Shown here: one piece after another, positions 9,367 to 18,300 of the stretch
Layout: every line of letters starts with the position of its first letter
How positions within the stretch are numbered: position 1 is the stretch's first letter
The notes under the pieces: generated by a model
What the model saw: only the letters and a program-made list of their open reading frames with translations
What the model was told of the DNA's origin: nothing
The model's database searches: none
Program-made: the position numbers and the translations under genes
Source: Cedecea neteri NBRC 105707 = ATCC 33855
GTDB lineage: Bacteria; Pseudomonadota; Gammaproteobacteria; Enterobacterales; Enterobacteriaceae
Length of the DNA: 64,000 nt
NCBI RefSeq assembly: GCF_001571265.1
Contig: NZ_BCTL01000028.1
Location: forward strand, 1 to 64,000
Direction of reading: 5' to 3'

Positions 9367-10047
9367 TCAAAACACGACCCCAAACGTCCCCGCCAGCTTG
9401 CGCTTACCCTTCTCAGATACATGAAGTTCGCGGCTGACCAAATCCCGCCGCATCCACCCTTTTTGCTCGCATGTGTGCAGTAACGCTTTACCTAGCTGCC
9501 CGCCCAGATGTTCGCGTCTTTCGCTCCAATCCAGGCAGCCGCAGGCGTAGCGACGGCGCGGTGCAGTATCTTCTATGTTTACGCCCAAAAGCTGAAACTG
9601 CTCTTTACCGTGGGCGGTTACAGAATACTCTTCACCTTCCAGCCAGTTGAGGCGAAATAAAGCGTCATGCAGCGCCACCGCAATTTCCCCCGCCATGTGG
9701 TCATAGCAGGTTCTGGCATAACGAAGGTTGCCGGGGGTTTTGGTGCGCATCACCACGTCATCGCGGCCAACTAATCCCATCAATCCTTCCAGCGCACCGG
9801 CAATTTGGCTGCTATGAAGCCGGTAGTAACGGTGTCGACCCTGCTGCACGCAGGCAATCAGCGATTGCTCCATTAACTTGGCCAGGTGACTGCTGGCCGT
9901 TGATGGTGCCACATTAGCCATCATGCTTAGTTCGGTCGCGGTCCAGGCCCGACCATCCATCAACGCGCAAAGCATACTGGCGCGAGTTTTATCCGCAATG
10001 GCGGCGGCAACGGCAGCAAGCCGGGTTTCGAGAAAATCTGTTTCCAT
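9367..10047 (-). CDS. ArsR-type winged-helix transcriptional regulator
   Basis: A 226-residue regulator. The N-terminal half (about residues 5-80) is an ArsR-like winged helix: IADKTRASMLCALMDGR, then TATELSMMANVAPSTASSHL as recognition helix and GRHRYYRL as wing. The C-terminal half holds several cysteines (YACGCLDWSERR) that could bind metal or a small ligand; this is an inference. The start at 10047 is preferred over the longer frame because the longer form would run into the divergent monooxygenase gene. Only 75 bases separate the two genes, so it probably controls the monooxygenase-exporter pair. Confidence 0.85.
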   Translation of the reverse strand: METDFLETRLAAVAAAIADKTRASMLCALMDGRAWTATELSMMANVAPSTASSHLAKLMEQSLIACVQQGRHRYYRLHSSQIAGALEGLMGLVGRDDVVMRTKTPGNLRYARTCYDHMAGEIAVALHDALFRLNWLEGEEYSVTAHGKEQFQLLGVNIEDTAPRRRYACGCLDWSERREHLGGQLGKALLHTCEQKGWMRRDLVSRELHVSEKGKRKLAGTFGVVF

Positions 10048-10122
10048 ATTTCGATACTCAGCGAAGCGTCCTGTCTGACGATGAATTAGGGTTAGCAGGA
10101 GATAACAATAAGGAGCAACCTG

Positions 10123-10482
10123 ATGATCGCCGTAATCTTTGAAGTCCTGCCTGCAGAAGGACACTATAGCCGCTATCTTGAACTGGCGGCAGCACTAAAA
10201 CCCCAGCTAACCAATATCGACGGGTTTATTTCTATTGAACGTTTTCAAAGCATTAGCGAACCGAAGAAAATCCTCTCGCTCTCGTTCTGGCGCGATGAAG
10301 CCGCCGTGCAGCAATGGCGCAATCAGGAACTGCACCGCAGCGTGCAGCAACAGGGCCGCAGCTCAGTTTTTACCGATTACCGGCTAAGAGTGGCTAGTGT
10401 AATCAGGGATTATGGCATGTTCGACCGGGAGCAGGCCCCGCAGGACAGCCGTGATGCGCACAAGGAAAACGCTCATGAGTGA
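10123..10482 (+). CDS. Antibiotic biosynthesis monooxygenase (ABM) family protein
   Basis: A 119-residue protein of the dimeric ferredoxin-like ABM fold: MIAVIFEVLPAEGH for the first strand, ERFQSISEPKKILSLSFWRDEAAVQQWR for the core, and LHRSVQQQGR. Relatives are cofactor-free oxygenases or stress proteins; no substrate can be named. A strong ribosome site (AAGGAG) precedes the ATG. The gene overlaps the following exporter by 8 bases, so the two are translated together, and it is divergent from the ArsR-type regulator. Confidence 0.85.
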   Translation: MIAVIFEVLPAEGHYSRYLELAAALKPQLTNIDGFISIERFQSISEPKKILSLSFWRDEAAVQQWRNQELHRSVQQQGRSSVFTDYRLRVASVIRDYGMFDREQAPQDSRDAHKENAHE

Positions 10483-11218
10483 TCTCACGCTAAGCCTGGC
10501 GATTGCCGCCACATTTGTTCTCGCAGGAACCGTAAAGGGCGTAACGGGGATGGGCTTACCCACCGTGGCTATGGGCATTTTAGGATCGCTGATTTCTCCG
10601 GTTGCGGCGGCCGGCATGCTGCTTCTGCCCTCTTTTCTGACCAATATTTTCCAGCTTTATGAAGGCGGCAACCTGCCCGCATTGCTCAAACGCCTGTGGC
10701 CGATGATGCTGACCATCATGCTGGGCACCGTTGCCAGCAGTAGCCTGTTAGCTTCCGGCAGCAGCCGCGCGACCACAATTGCGCTGGGAATCGCGCTGAT
10801 TATCTATGCTCTATGGACGCTTTTTGCCAGACCGCTGCACGTCGCCCTTCGCCACGAACGCTGGCTTTCACCATTGATAGGTTTAGTCACCGGTTTATTG
10901 ACCGGTGGGACCGGCGTATTTGTGATCCCCGCCGTGCCTTATATTCAGTCTCTGGGGCTTGAGCGCGATGAGCTGGTTCAGGCGCTCGGGCTGTCCTTTA
11001 CGTTTTCGACTCTTGCCCTGGCCGCCGGGCTTTGGTGGCACGGCGCACTGCAAGAAATCGCTATCAGCACGTCAGTCATGGCGGTTGTCGCCGCGCTCAT
11101 CGGCCTATTTGCAGGCCAGCGTATCCGCAAACGCATCAGCCCATTAGCCTTCAAACGCGGCTTCCTGGTTTGCCTGGTTTTGCTCGGCGGCGATATGGTT
11201 ATCCGCGCGCTGATTTAG
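10475..11218 (+). CDS. TauE/SafE-family membrane permease
   Basis: A 247-residue membrane protein with about seven or eight hydrophobic segments. It carries the two family repeats, each with a glycine-rich turn (KGVTGMGLPTVAMG near residue 22 and TGLLTGGTGVFVIP near residue 140). TauE/SafE proteins are thought to export sulfite, sulfoacetate or related anions. The start at 10475 is chosen because it gives a proper first helix and has AAGGAA in front; it lies inside the end of the monooxygenase gene. The stop overlaps the stop of the convergent rhodanese gene by four bases. Confidence 0.9.
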   Translation: MSDLTLSLAIAATFVLAGTVKGVTGMGLPTVAMGILGSLISPVAAAGMLLLPSFLTNIFQLYEGGNLPALLKRLWPMMLTIMLGTVASSSLLASGSSRATTIALGIALIIYALWTLFARPLHVALRHERWLSPLIGLVTGLLTGGTGVFVIPAVPYIQSLGLERDELVQALGLSFTFSTLALAAGLWWHGALQEIAISTSVMAVVAALIGLFAGQRIRKRISPLAFKRGFLVCLVLLGGDMVIRALI

Positions 11219-11604
11219 CCGAACGCCAGGCCTTCATCTGCCCATCCGGTAATGCCACCAGGCATTACCTTCACTAACCTGCCGAGCTGCGCGAGTTTCA
11301 ACGCTGCACGGTCTGCTCCGTTGCAATGTGGCCCTGCGCAATACACCACAAACAGCGTGTCTGCAGGCCATTCGGCCATGCGGGCTTCGGTGATAAGCCG
11401 GTGCGGCAAATGAATAGCGCCCGGCAAATGCCGACGGGCAAATGTCTCGTCAGAACCCACTACGTGCAGCAGCACAAAATCGGGGTCGCCGCTCTGAATT
11501 GCCGCGTTGACGTCGGCACAGTCGGTTTCCAGCGATAGCTTGTGCAGGTAATACGCGGCGACGGTTTCTGGCTTAGCCGCTGGATGGTCAGTCACGTAGC
11601 TCAT
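11215..11604 (-). CDS. Single-domain rhodanese-like protein
   Basis: A 129-residue rhodanese. Seen: the N-terminal rhodanese strand VLLHVVG, the GAIHLPHRLI segment and the active-site loop after VVYC (CAGPHCNGADRAA). The catalytic Cys is in the expected place, although the loop lacks the usual CxxGxR form. The ATG at 11604 follows AAAGGAGATAAAC, a strong ribosome site; the longer upstream frame is rejected. It is divergent from the FtrA-type regulator with 88 bases between starts, a pairing common in enterobacteria, so it is probably the regulator's target. Confidence 0.88.
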   Translation of the reverse strand: MSYVTDHPAAKPETVAAYYLHKLSLETDCADVNAAIQSGDPDFVLLHVVGSDETFARRHLPGAIHLPHRLITEARMAEWPADTLFVVYCAGPHCNGADRAALKLAQLGRLVKVMPGGITGWADEGLAFG

Positions 11605-11692
11605 GTTTATCTCCTTTTTTGGTTTGTGCTTTGATTCTGACGCCTGCACGACTTCTTGACAGCTGGCACGAATGACGATTAGCGTAAATATC

Positions 11693-12676
11693 ATGACAAA
11701 ATTATCCGCTTTGCCTAAAAACCCTCTCGTTGTGGCACTGGCTTACGACGGCCTTTGCACGTTCGAATTCGGCGTTGCCGTAGAAATTTTTGGTTTGCCG
11801 CGCCCCGAACTGGGCGATAACTGGTATCGCTTTGCCGTCGCCGGTATTGAGCCCGGCGAGCTGCGGGCGATGGGCGGTATTCGTCTGGCGGTTGATGGCG
11901 GGCTGAAGTTGCTGGCTGAAGCCAGTTTGATCGTTATTCCCGGCTGGCGCGGCATCGATGAACCTGTACCAGAATCGCTTATAGCGGCATTGAGGGCTGC
12001 GCATGCGCGCGGCACCCGCCTGATGTCTATTTGCTCCGGCGTGTTTGTACTGGCGGCAACTGGCCTGCTTGATGGCATACGGGCAACCACGCACTGGCGC
12101 TATACCCAAGCGCTGCAGGCGCGTTACCCGGAGATCGAGGTGATACCTGACGTGCTTTATCTGGATAATGGGGATATTTTGACCTCGGCGGGCAGCGCGG
12201 CAGGAATTGACCTTGGCCTGCATCTGGTACGTCGGGATTTTGGTGCCGCAGCGGCAAACAGCGTTGCCCGGCGCTTAGTGGTGCAGCCTCATCGCGAGGG
12301 AGGCCAGGCGCAGTTTATCGAACAGGCCGTCCCCGTAGAGTACGAAGGTGAGCGGTTTGCGCCATTGTTTGATTACCTGCAGCGCCATTTAAGCGAGCGG
12401 CACTCAGTGGCAAGCCTGGCCGCCTTTGTCGGCATGAGCCCGAGAACTTTTTTACGCCGCTTCGAAGCCGCGACGGGCATCACTCCTGCCGCCTGGCTGT
12501 TGCAAACACGCCTTAAACGCTGCCGGGAGCTTTTGGAAAACAGCACGTTACCGATAGAACACATCGCCGAACAAACGGGTTTTGGCTCGGCGGCGACGCT
12601 GCGCCATCACTTTCGGAAACATCTTCGGACGTCACCCGGGACATACAGAAACTCATTTACTTCACAAAACGAATAA
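11693..12676 (+). CDS. ftrA: FtrA/GlxA-type AraC regulator with DJ-1/PfpI-like N-terminus
   Basis: A 327-residue regulator. Residues about 10-180 form a DJ-1/PfpI-like domain (VALAYDGLCTFEFGVAVEIF, and the nucleophile elbow LMSICSGVFVLAATG with a Cys). Residues about 225-325 form the AraC double helix-turn-helix (SVASLAAFVGMSPRTFLRRF, then PIEHIAEQTGFGSAATLRHHF). Its ligand is unknown. It is divergent from a rhodanese gene, matching the arrangement of genes named ftrA elsewhere; the symbol rests on that similarity and context. Confidence 0.85.
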   Translation: MTKLSALPKNPLVVALAYDGLCTFEFGVAVEIFGLPRPELGDNWYRFAVAGIEPGELRAMGGIRLAVDGGLKLLAEASLIVIPGWRGIDEPVPESLIAALRAAHARGTRLMSICSGVFVLAATGLLDGIRATTHWRYTQALQARYPEIEVIPDVLYLDNGDILTSAGSAAGIDLGLHLVRRDFGAAAANSVARRLVVQPHREGGQAQFIEQAVPVEYEGERFAPLFDYLQRHLSERHSVASLAAFVGMSPRTFLRRFEAATGITPAAWLLQTRLKRCRELLENSTLPIEHIAEQTGFGSAATLRHHFRKHLRTSPGTYRNSFTSQNE

Positions 12677-12684
12677 TTTACCAG

Positions 12685-12701
12685 CGGTTAGGGATTGTTT
12701 A
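12685..12701 (+). promoter_or_regulatory. PhoP box upstream of mgtS
   Basis: A direct repeat CGGTTA-N5-TGTTTA, matching the PhoP consensus (T/G)GTTTA-N5-(T/G)GTTTA at 10 of 12 positions. It ends 12 bases before a TATGAT -10 box, the normal layout of PhoP-activated promoters. This implies induction by low magnesium through PhoPQ, as for mgtS in E. coli. Confidence 0.7.
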
Positions 12702-12713
12702 AGTTGTGTACGG

Positions 12714-12719
12714 TATGAT
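12714..12719 (+). promoter_or_regulatory. -10 box of mgtS
   Basis: TATGAT lies 12 bases after the PhoP box and gives a leader of roughly 70 bases before the mgtS ATG. Confidence 0.6.
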
Positions 12720-12797
12720 AACTCCACTCATCTGAGTAAACCCTTTTTTATCACGCGAGGTATTTCTATAGAAATGCAGTAACCTGGAGGATTAACT

Positions 12798-12893
12798 ATG
12801 TTAGGGAACATGAACGTATTTATGGCAGTACTGGGATTCATCTTATTTTCCGGTTTTCTTGCCGCCTGGTTTAGCCACAAATGGGATGACTAA
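12798..12893 (+). CDS. mgtS: MgtS, 31-residue inner-membrane protein that protects MgtA
   Basis: A 31-residue protein beginning MLGNMNVFMAVLG and ending HKWDD. It has one transmembrane helix (about residues 6-24). It is almost identical to E. coli MgtS (formerly YneM); I see two changes in the helix region (Phe after LG, and Trp in AAWF). MgtS stabilises the magnesium importer MgtA against FtsH when magnesium is low and also binds PitA. A clear ribosome site CTGGAGG stands 10 bases before the ATG, and a PhoP box lies upstream. Confidence 0.93.
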   Translation: MLGNMNVFMAVLGFILFSGFLAAWFSHKWDD

Positions 12894-12918
12894 TGAACGG
12901 TGACCTTCCCCCACCTAC

Positions 12919-12960
12919 GACGCCTCTCGCGAAATAAACTTTCCGGGAGGCGTTTTCATT
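12919..12960 (+). terminator. Terminator after mgtS
   Basis: A stem of seven to nine base pairs (ACGCCTC with GAGGCGT, extended by a G-U pair) with an 18-20 base loop, followed by TTTCATTTC. It lies 27 bases after the mgtS stop. Confidence 0.6.
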
Positions 12961-13085
12961 TCTGCCCCACCGCGGTGGAGGATTTGCTAACAAAAAAATA
13001 CAGCGCGTAATGAGTAAATCGGCACAATTTGTTGTCTTCCTATACGGAATCAACAAAAGCAGACTGGATTCACTCTGGAGAATTT

Positions 13086-13445
13086 ATGCGCAAGTCAACA
13101 AAAGTAGCGGTATTAACAGCAGTATGGCTCGCGGGCGCGCTGCCCTCTCTGGCCTTTGCCTATTCAGGGGATAAGCAGCTAAAAGCGACGGCACCGGGCA
13201 CGTCGGCACAGTCCTATGAACTGAAAGAATTCTCCTCAGATTTCAAAATGTACAAGATAGGCGACATTGCGCCAGACATCTATCGTACCGAACCCTATAA
13301 CATCAAAAGCTGGCAGCTTCGCCATCTCCCTGCGCCACAGGCCGGTAGCCACTGGACCTACATGGGCGGCAATTATGTCTTGATTACCGACGCCGAAGGG
13401 AAAATTCTTCAGGCCATGGCCGGCGATATATTTTATCAGCACTAA
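13086..13445 (+). CDS. RcnB-family periplasmic protein
   Basis: A 119-residue protein with a clear signal peptide (KKVAVLTAVWLAGALPSLAFA-like hydrophobic stretch ending FAYA/SGDK, about residues 1-26). An RcnB-type C-terminal domain follows: WQLRHLPAPQAGSHWTYMGGNYVLITDAEGKILQAMAG. RcnB family members are periplasmic; the founding protein helps nickel and cobalt homeostasis with the RcnA exporter, but no rcnA or rcnR is seen here, so a metal role is only a guess. The ATG at 13086 has GGAG at the right distance. Confidence 0.82.
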   Translation: MRKSTKVAVLTAVWLAGALPSLAFAYSGDKQLKATAPGTSAQSYELKEFSSDFKMYKIGDIAPDIYRTEPYNIKSWQLRHLPAPQAGSHWTYMGGNYVLITDAEGKILQAMAGDIFYQH

Positions 13446-13476
13446 GGATAATCCAACCCTGAGGCTGGATATCCTT
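13444..13476. terminator. Hairpin between convergent genes
   Basis: A stem of about 11 base pairs with one bulge (AAGGATA-A-TCCA with TGGATATCCTT) that begins inside the stop codon of the RcnB-like gene. No T-tract is present on either strand. Confidence 0.4.
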
Positions 13477-13490
13477 AACGCCGAAAGGGT

Positions 13491-13757
13491 TTAATTTAAT
13501 AAATTTCTCAGGGGATCGATTTCAGTATATTGATTATCGATCTCCAGTAGCCCCGCAATATCCAGTACCTGCCTGTACTCATCAGGGCTAATACGCACCT
13601 GATAATTTGCGATATGTCCACACAGCGTTTCAAAAGCCAGTACATTTTCTGAGAAGTCGATATATTCCAGCGCGAAGTCAATGAGTGACGAATCGAGCCG
13701 GTTTTTAAGAGCCTCACCAAAGGTTTTGATTTTTTCGTTGATATCCATATTGACCAC
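13491..13757 (-). CDS. MafI-family immunity protein (orphan)
   Basis: An 88-residue acidic protein resembling MafI-type immunity proteins: NEKIKTFGEALKNRLDSSLIDFALEYIDFSENVLAFETLCGHI with a Asp/Glu-rich surface, which suits neutralising a basic nuclease toxin. The frame can start at GTG (13757) or at the ATG three codons later (13748); neither has a good ribosome site. No toxin, CdiA/MafB or RHS gene adjoins it, so it looks like an orphan immunity gene left in an AT-richer accessory stretch. The family call is from memory of the pattern. Confidence 0.7.
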   Translation of the reverse strand: MVNMDINEKIKTFGEALKNRLDSSLIDFALEYIDFSENVLAFETLCGHIANYQVRISPDEYRQVLDIAGLLEIDNQYTEIDPLRNLLN

Positions 13758-13896
13758 GTAAAGTTAATTGTTATTTGCGTGCCATCATTGGGAATGGGAA
13801 ACGGCATCCTGCCGAAATACATCCCTATGGATATCGGATTGCGGGGAAATTTCTTGAGGGGCGTGCGTAATACTTATTTTAGATAACGATCCAGCG

Positions 13897-14799
13897 CTAA
13901 CTTTTCGCCAGCCATTTCGCATAATGCTCGGGCCATTTCACGGTCGGGGTACCGGGTTTACCCATGCCGAAGCCGTGGCCACCGCTGCTGTAGCGGTGCA
14001 TTTCTACCGGGACATGCTGCTGCTCGCAGGACGCGGCCATAATCAGCGTATTTTGCGGATCGGAAACCGGATCGTCTTCCGCCTGAACAAGGAAAAACGA
14101 CGGAGAATGTGGCGTGACGTAATTCTGCACCGACCATGCGGCATTCTCGGCAGATGAAGCATCCTTCCCGACAAGAATCTTATGCGTGGAGGTGTGTTCG
14201 TAGGGTTTCTCCAGCGTAATGACCGGATAAATCAGCGCCGCGCGGTCGGCAAATGCCGGTTTGTCGTCTAAACGATCCTGTTTTGGATATGAGCGGTAAT
14301 CGGGGCGCGTGGCGGCCAGACCAAGCAAATGTCCACCGGCAGAAAAGCCCAGCACGCTGACGTTATGTTCACGATCGCGCACGATTCTTAAAGCGCGCTG
14401 CGCGTCCTGTAAAGCCACCAGGTTACCATCAGCCCATCCCTCAGACGGTAAACGGTAACTCAGCACATAAGCCGTGTATCCTCTCGCCACCAGCCACTCT
14501 GCCGCCGGCCAGGCTTCTGACCCCATTTCAATACGCTTATAGCCGCCGCCCGCCGCCACCAGTACGGCGTGGCCATTAGGTGACTCGGGTTCGATCACGG
14601 TCAGAATGGGGATCGCAATATTGCTTTGCGCGCCTCGCGCCGAAGTGTTCATACTCCCTGTCGGCCCACCGCCTCCGGGCGGCGTACCTTTCCACAGAGG
14701 AATAACCGAGCGCTTCACATCCGATGCAGCAAAAGAAACGCCCGCTTTAGCCGCGAGTAAACCAGCAGTGACACAGGTAATAAAATGGCGACGATCCAT
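13897..14799 (-). CDS. Tat-exported alpha/beta hydrolase (acetyl-esterase type)
   Basis: A 300-residue hydrolase of the BD-FAE/Axe1-like esterase group. The N-terminus MDRRHFITCVTAGLLAAKAG is a twin-arginine-type signal (RRHFI), pointing to folded export into the periplasm. The serine nucleophile is Ser153 in GFSAGG, the acid is probably Asp243 or Asp247 in EDDPVSD, and His275 lies in GGHGFG. The glycine-rich VAAGGGYKRIEMGSEAW segment would form the oxyanion region. The ATG at 14799 has AGGAG in front, and the longer frame is rejected. The substrate is unknown; carbohydrate or xylan esters are typical for the group. Confidence 0.85.
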   Translation of the reverse strand: MDRRHFITCVTAGLLAAKAGVSFAASDVKRSVIPLWKGTPPGGGGPTGSMNTSARGAQSNIAIPILTVIEPESPNGHAVLVAAGGGYKRIEMGSEAWPAAEWLVARGYTAYVLSYRLPSEGWADGNLVALQDAQRALRIVRDREHNVSVLGFSAGGHLLGLAATRPDYRSYPKQDRLDDKPAFADRAALIYPVITLEKPYEHTSTHKILVGKDASSAENAAWSVQNYVTPHSPSFFLVQAEDDPVSDPQNTLIMAASCEQQHVPVEMHRYSSGGHGFGMGKPGTPTVKWPEHYAKWLAKS

Positions 14800-14915
14800 A
14801 GTAAGCTCCTGACAGAACAGGTTAATCACTATGCCAAAAGAGTGTTTCAAAACTCGCAGGATAAACGTTAATAAGGTAACCAGCCGTTTCTCCAGAGCTA
14901 AACTGGCTGCCGGTA

Positions 14916-15377
14916 TCAGCCACGACGCTTCCCGAGAATACCGCGAGGCATTTCAGCAATGATGTCACTTTTGATTTTTTCCATCTGCGACTCCGTTTGA
15001 GCCGCCCTGCTTTCATGGGCTTCACGCAGTGTCGTGCGTGTTTCTTTCAACTCATCACGCAGTCTTTCACTAATGCGGATTTCCATTTGTTCAATAATCC
15101 TGCTTAGTCTTTGCTCAATAACATCATCAACAATGCCTGGTAGTCGGGATAGGCTATTCTCAATATCCGCCTGCTGCTTTTGTATTTCAGCACTCTTTTC
15201 CGTTAACGCAGCAATGGTGATTTTTGCCTGTTCAAATATGCTCCCAGCGTTTTTCTGCGCTTCATGAACATCCGTCAGTAAGTTTCTGAACTCTTCGACT
15301 TTGTTTATCACTTCGCCAAGCTTTTCACTGGATGCCTTCACTTTGGCAATGGCATCAAAACCTTCTTCAAAAGACAT
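14916..15377 (-). CDS. Coiled-coil protein encoded after the nuclease-helicase
   Basis: A 153-residue protein without a signal peptide or membrane segment. Residues about 10-145 are rich in Glu, Lys, Gln, Arg and Ala with heptad-like Leu/Ile spacing (KVEEFRNLLTDVHEAQKNAG; QADIENSL; EQRLSRIIEQMEIRISERLRDEL). Long coiled coils are likely, and the C-terminus is basic (GILGKRRG). I know no family for it. It begins 7 bases after the helicase stop codon on the same strand, so the two form an operon and probably a complex. It may be an assembly or sensor subunit; that is inference. Confidence 0.75.
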   Translation of the reverse strand: MSFEEGFDAIAKVKASSEKLGEVINKVEEFRNLLTDVHEAQKNAGSIFEQAKITIAALTEKSAEIQKQQADIENSLSRLPGIVDDVIEQRLSRIIEQMEIRISERLRDELKETRTTLREAHESRAAQTESQMEKIKSDIIAEMPRGILGKRRG

Positions 15378-15384
15378 TATTTCC

Positions 15385-18300
15385 TCAGATTATTTGAGCT
15401 AATTCGTCAGCAACGTCCCGGAAAAGAGCGGATTTAATGGCCGCTACCGGGAGTTCTTTATGTATAGATAAAAGCTGGTGGCGTGTTGGGTTAGCCTCGA
15501 GCAGCCAACGGGCAACTGTTTCCCGGGCGTAAGCGTTACTTGCCGCCACTTTAGCTAAGAGTGTGTGCCCGTCCTCTTCCCAAAAGTGGAGAACACCCTC
15601 GGGGACCGCCTGCTGAAAACGCATGCGTGTTTCAGTGTCTGAGTCTGTTTCATTCAATAATTGCAGACAGGCCGCCGCAAGATTCAGACCAGGGCTTTCC
15701 TGAGTCCCCTCAAGTAAACGAGCCAACTGGGCGGATAACTTTCTCAGGATAGAAGCATCGAGCAGCGCCTCGCTTTCCTTTGATGTTATTAATGAACAAA
15801 GCGCCTCCGCCGACTCGGCCAGCGTCATATCTCGCAATGAAGCCAGTTGGAACGCATTATTGTCCACTTTAAAAAACGATTCGAGCGTGTCGCGGAAGGC
15901 AATAGCCTGCTCGGGCGTATATTTTAAACAAGCATTGTATAAGTTCCAGGTAGATTGCAGCCTGCTGCCAAGCTGAGTCCTGCGTACCCAATCCAGTAGT
16001 AATGAATAAAGTCCTGGCCAGTTTTCTGTTTCTTTGGCCAATACATTCAATTTGTCTATTACCACTGACTCTGCAGCTCTTCCGTCAATAGACTGAATTC
16101 GAGCTTTAACCGCGCCACAAGCTTTAGAGAAGCTAGTTTTTAACCTTCGAACTTCTACCGCCTGTACCGAAAGCTCCTCACCTTGTCCTCTCCCCCAGTC
16201 AATGACGGTCCAGGGTTCAATTAATCCCATTTGATAAAGGCGGAAAAGCGTTAACTGAAAACGTAAACCGTTGTGCGAATCTCCACATACGTTCTTTACA
16301 TGTACAGTTAAATTGTCCTTTTTTGAATCGCGGATAATCCCATGGAGGCGAGTAACCAGATCTTGTTCATCCGCCAAAGAAATCAATCCCTGCCTGAGAA
16401 ACCAAAGCTGTGAACGGAAATCACCTCTGGAAACCTTACCTCCCGAAGATAGTTCGTTTTCAACCGCCTCGGGAGTCAGGTTTGACTGCAGCTTAAGCCA
16501 GATTTGTTCTGCCTCATCGGTTTCAGCGCGGAATAACATATGGCAATGCGACGGGCAGCGATCTCGCCCCGCGCGACCGGCCTCCTGATAGAATGCTTCC
16601 ATTGAGCCAGGCATTCCGACATGCAGGGTATGACGCACGTCAGACTTGTTGACGCCCATACCGAATGCCTTAGTGGTGACAATGATATCAAGCTGACCTT
16701 TTTTCCAGCGTGACTGAACCACCTGCTTGTATTGCTCATAATCATTTGACATCGCCAGCGGTTTATCTTGCAGTATTTTCCATGCTTTTTCAGGATTAAA
16801 ACTTTTAGGCATCGAGCCGGAAAAGAAACCTATTTTTAAATCATTCCGCTTCTTCGCCAGGCCCTGGGATAACAATTCGACACCGTTATCCCCGCTGGCA
16901 TAGCGTGAAAATACGTGTACAGCTGGCAGGGGTTCATCACTATTTCGTGGTGCTATTTTATCAATTTGCTTAATAACCGCACTGGCTGAGTTATCTCCTT
17001 TATAAATCGAGAAATTTAGCTCAGTACGACTTCTGTGCATCTCGTAAGCGATGAACTCATCCGCAATCTGAAACTCGTTTTGAATATCCTTCAGCACATT
17101 TACGCTTGCCGTTGCCGTAAGTCCAAGAACGGGAATATCTCCAGCAATTTTGCGGAGTGTACCCGGCAGAGTGAGATAGGAAGGACGAAAATCGTGCCCC
17201 CATTCACTCATACAGTGAACTTCATCAATAACAAACATTCTCAGCAAATGAGCCTGGCGTAGATTCATAACGATACGCCGAAAGCCATCTGTTTGAAAAC
17301 GCTCTGGTGAAACAAAGACGAAGCGCATATCGCCGCTTAAAATTCGTTCTTGATAAATTTTATCTCTCAACGCAGCGGGCATGTCGCTGTCAATATTGAC
17401 AACTCTGCCAAAGAAGCCAGCATTTTCTAGTTCCGCGCAGTGGTCGCGGCCGAGAGCTTTGATCGGAACTACAACAATAGTAACGCCCTGATTCAATAAT
17501 GCAGGAATCTGAAAACAAAGGGATTTTCCACCACCCGTAGGCATCAACCCTAACGACTTTTGTCCAGTGAGCGCATTTAAAATAAGCGTTTCCTGCCCTG
17601 GCCTAAAACTGCTATGCCCAAATATTCGATAATTTAATTCATTAAGACATTCAACAGGATATAAACCAACAAACCTTTGCTGTGGATTTTCAGCGCTTAA
17701 ATAGGATTTTCCCGAGCACCGTAGCCTGATTAGTTTAGCTACCGACTGCCCCCCTATTGAAAATGAATGGCTTTGCACTGCGCTGGTATATATCGTTATA
17801 CCGGGAGTATTGCCCGCATTATCATCCGGACGACTGAAAAGTTGCATATTAAAAAGCAACCCATCGTCAACAAAAACCAGTTCGGGAGGCGTAAACACCA
17901 GATTGCGTATTTTTGAAAACAGCGAGAACCAGCCAAATAACTCTTCGAACGCCCGCACAACCCATTTCTGCTCAGGATCGGAAATAAAATCTTGTCTGAC
18001 ATTTATTCGCCAAAGGGATGACTGCAAATCCAGTTTCCCGCAGGAAATGGCCAGCATGACTGCAATTTGTAGCCTAAGAATGGCCGTCAATTCATACCGC
18101 ATCGATGGCTGCTGCTGCTCGCCAGATGAGAGTGTCTTTTTATATCCAGCAAGCTGTTTGCTCTTTTCAAAATGAGCAGTTAACTGGCTGATGAAATCAG
18201 AAAAATGATTGCTTTTAAGCCGCATATCCTCAGTTTTCAAGCGCAGCGTTTTAATACCGTGCTGCAGCAGAAAACTGTCTCTTTGCTGATCCTTGAGTTT

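Noticed and set aside
12894-13085. A copy of the small RNA mgrR after mgtS
   Set aside because: Expected from E. coli order, but the only structure seen is a terminator-like hairpin; I cannot recognise mgrR.
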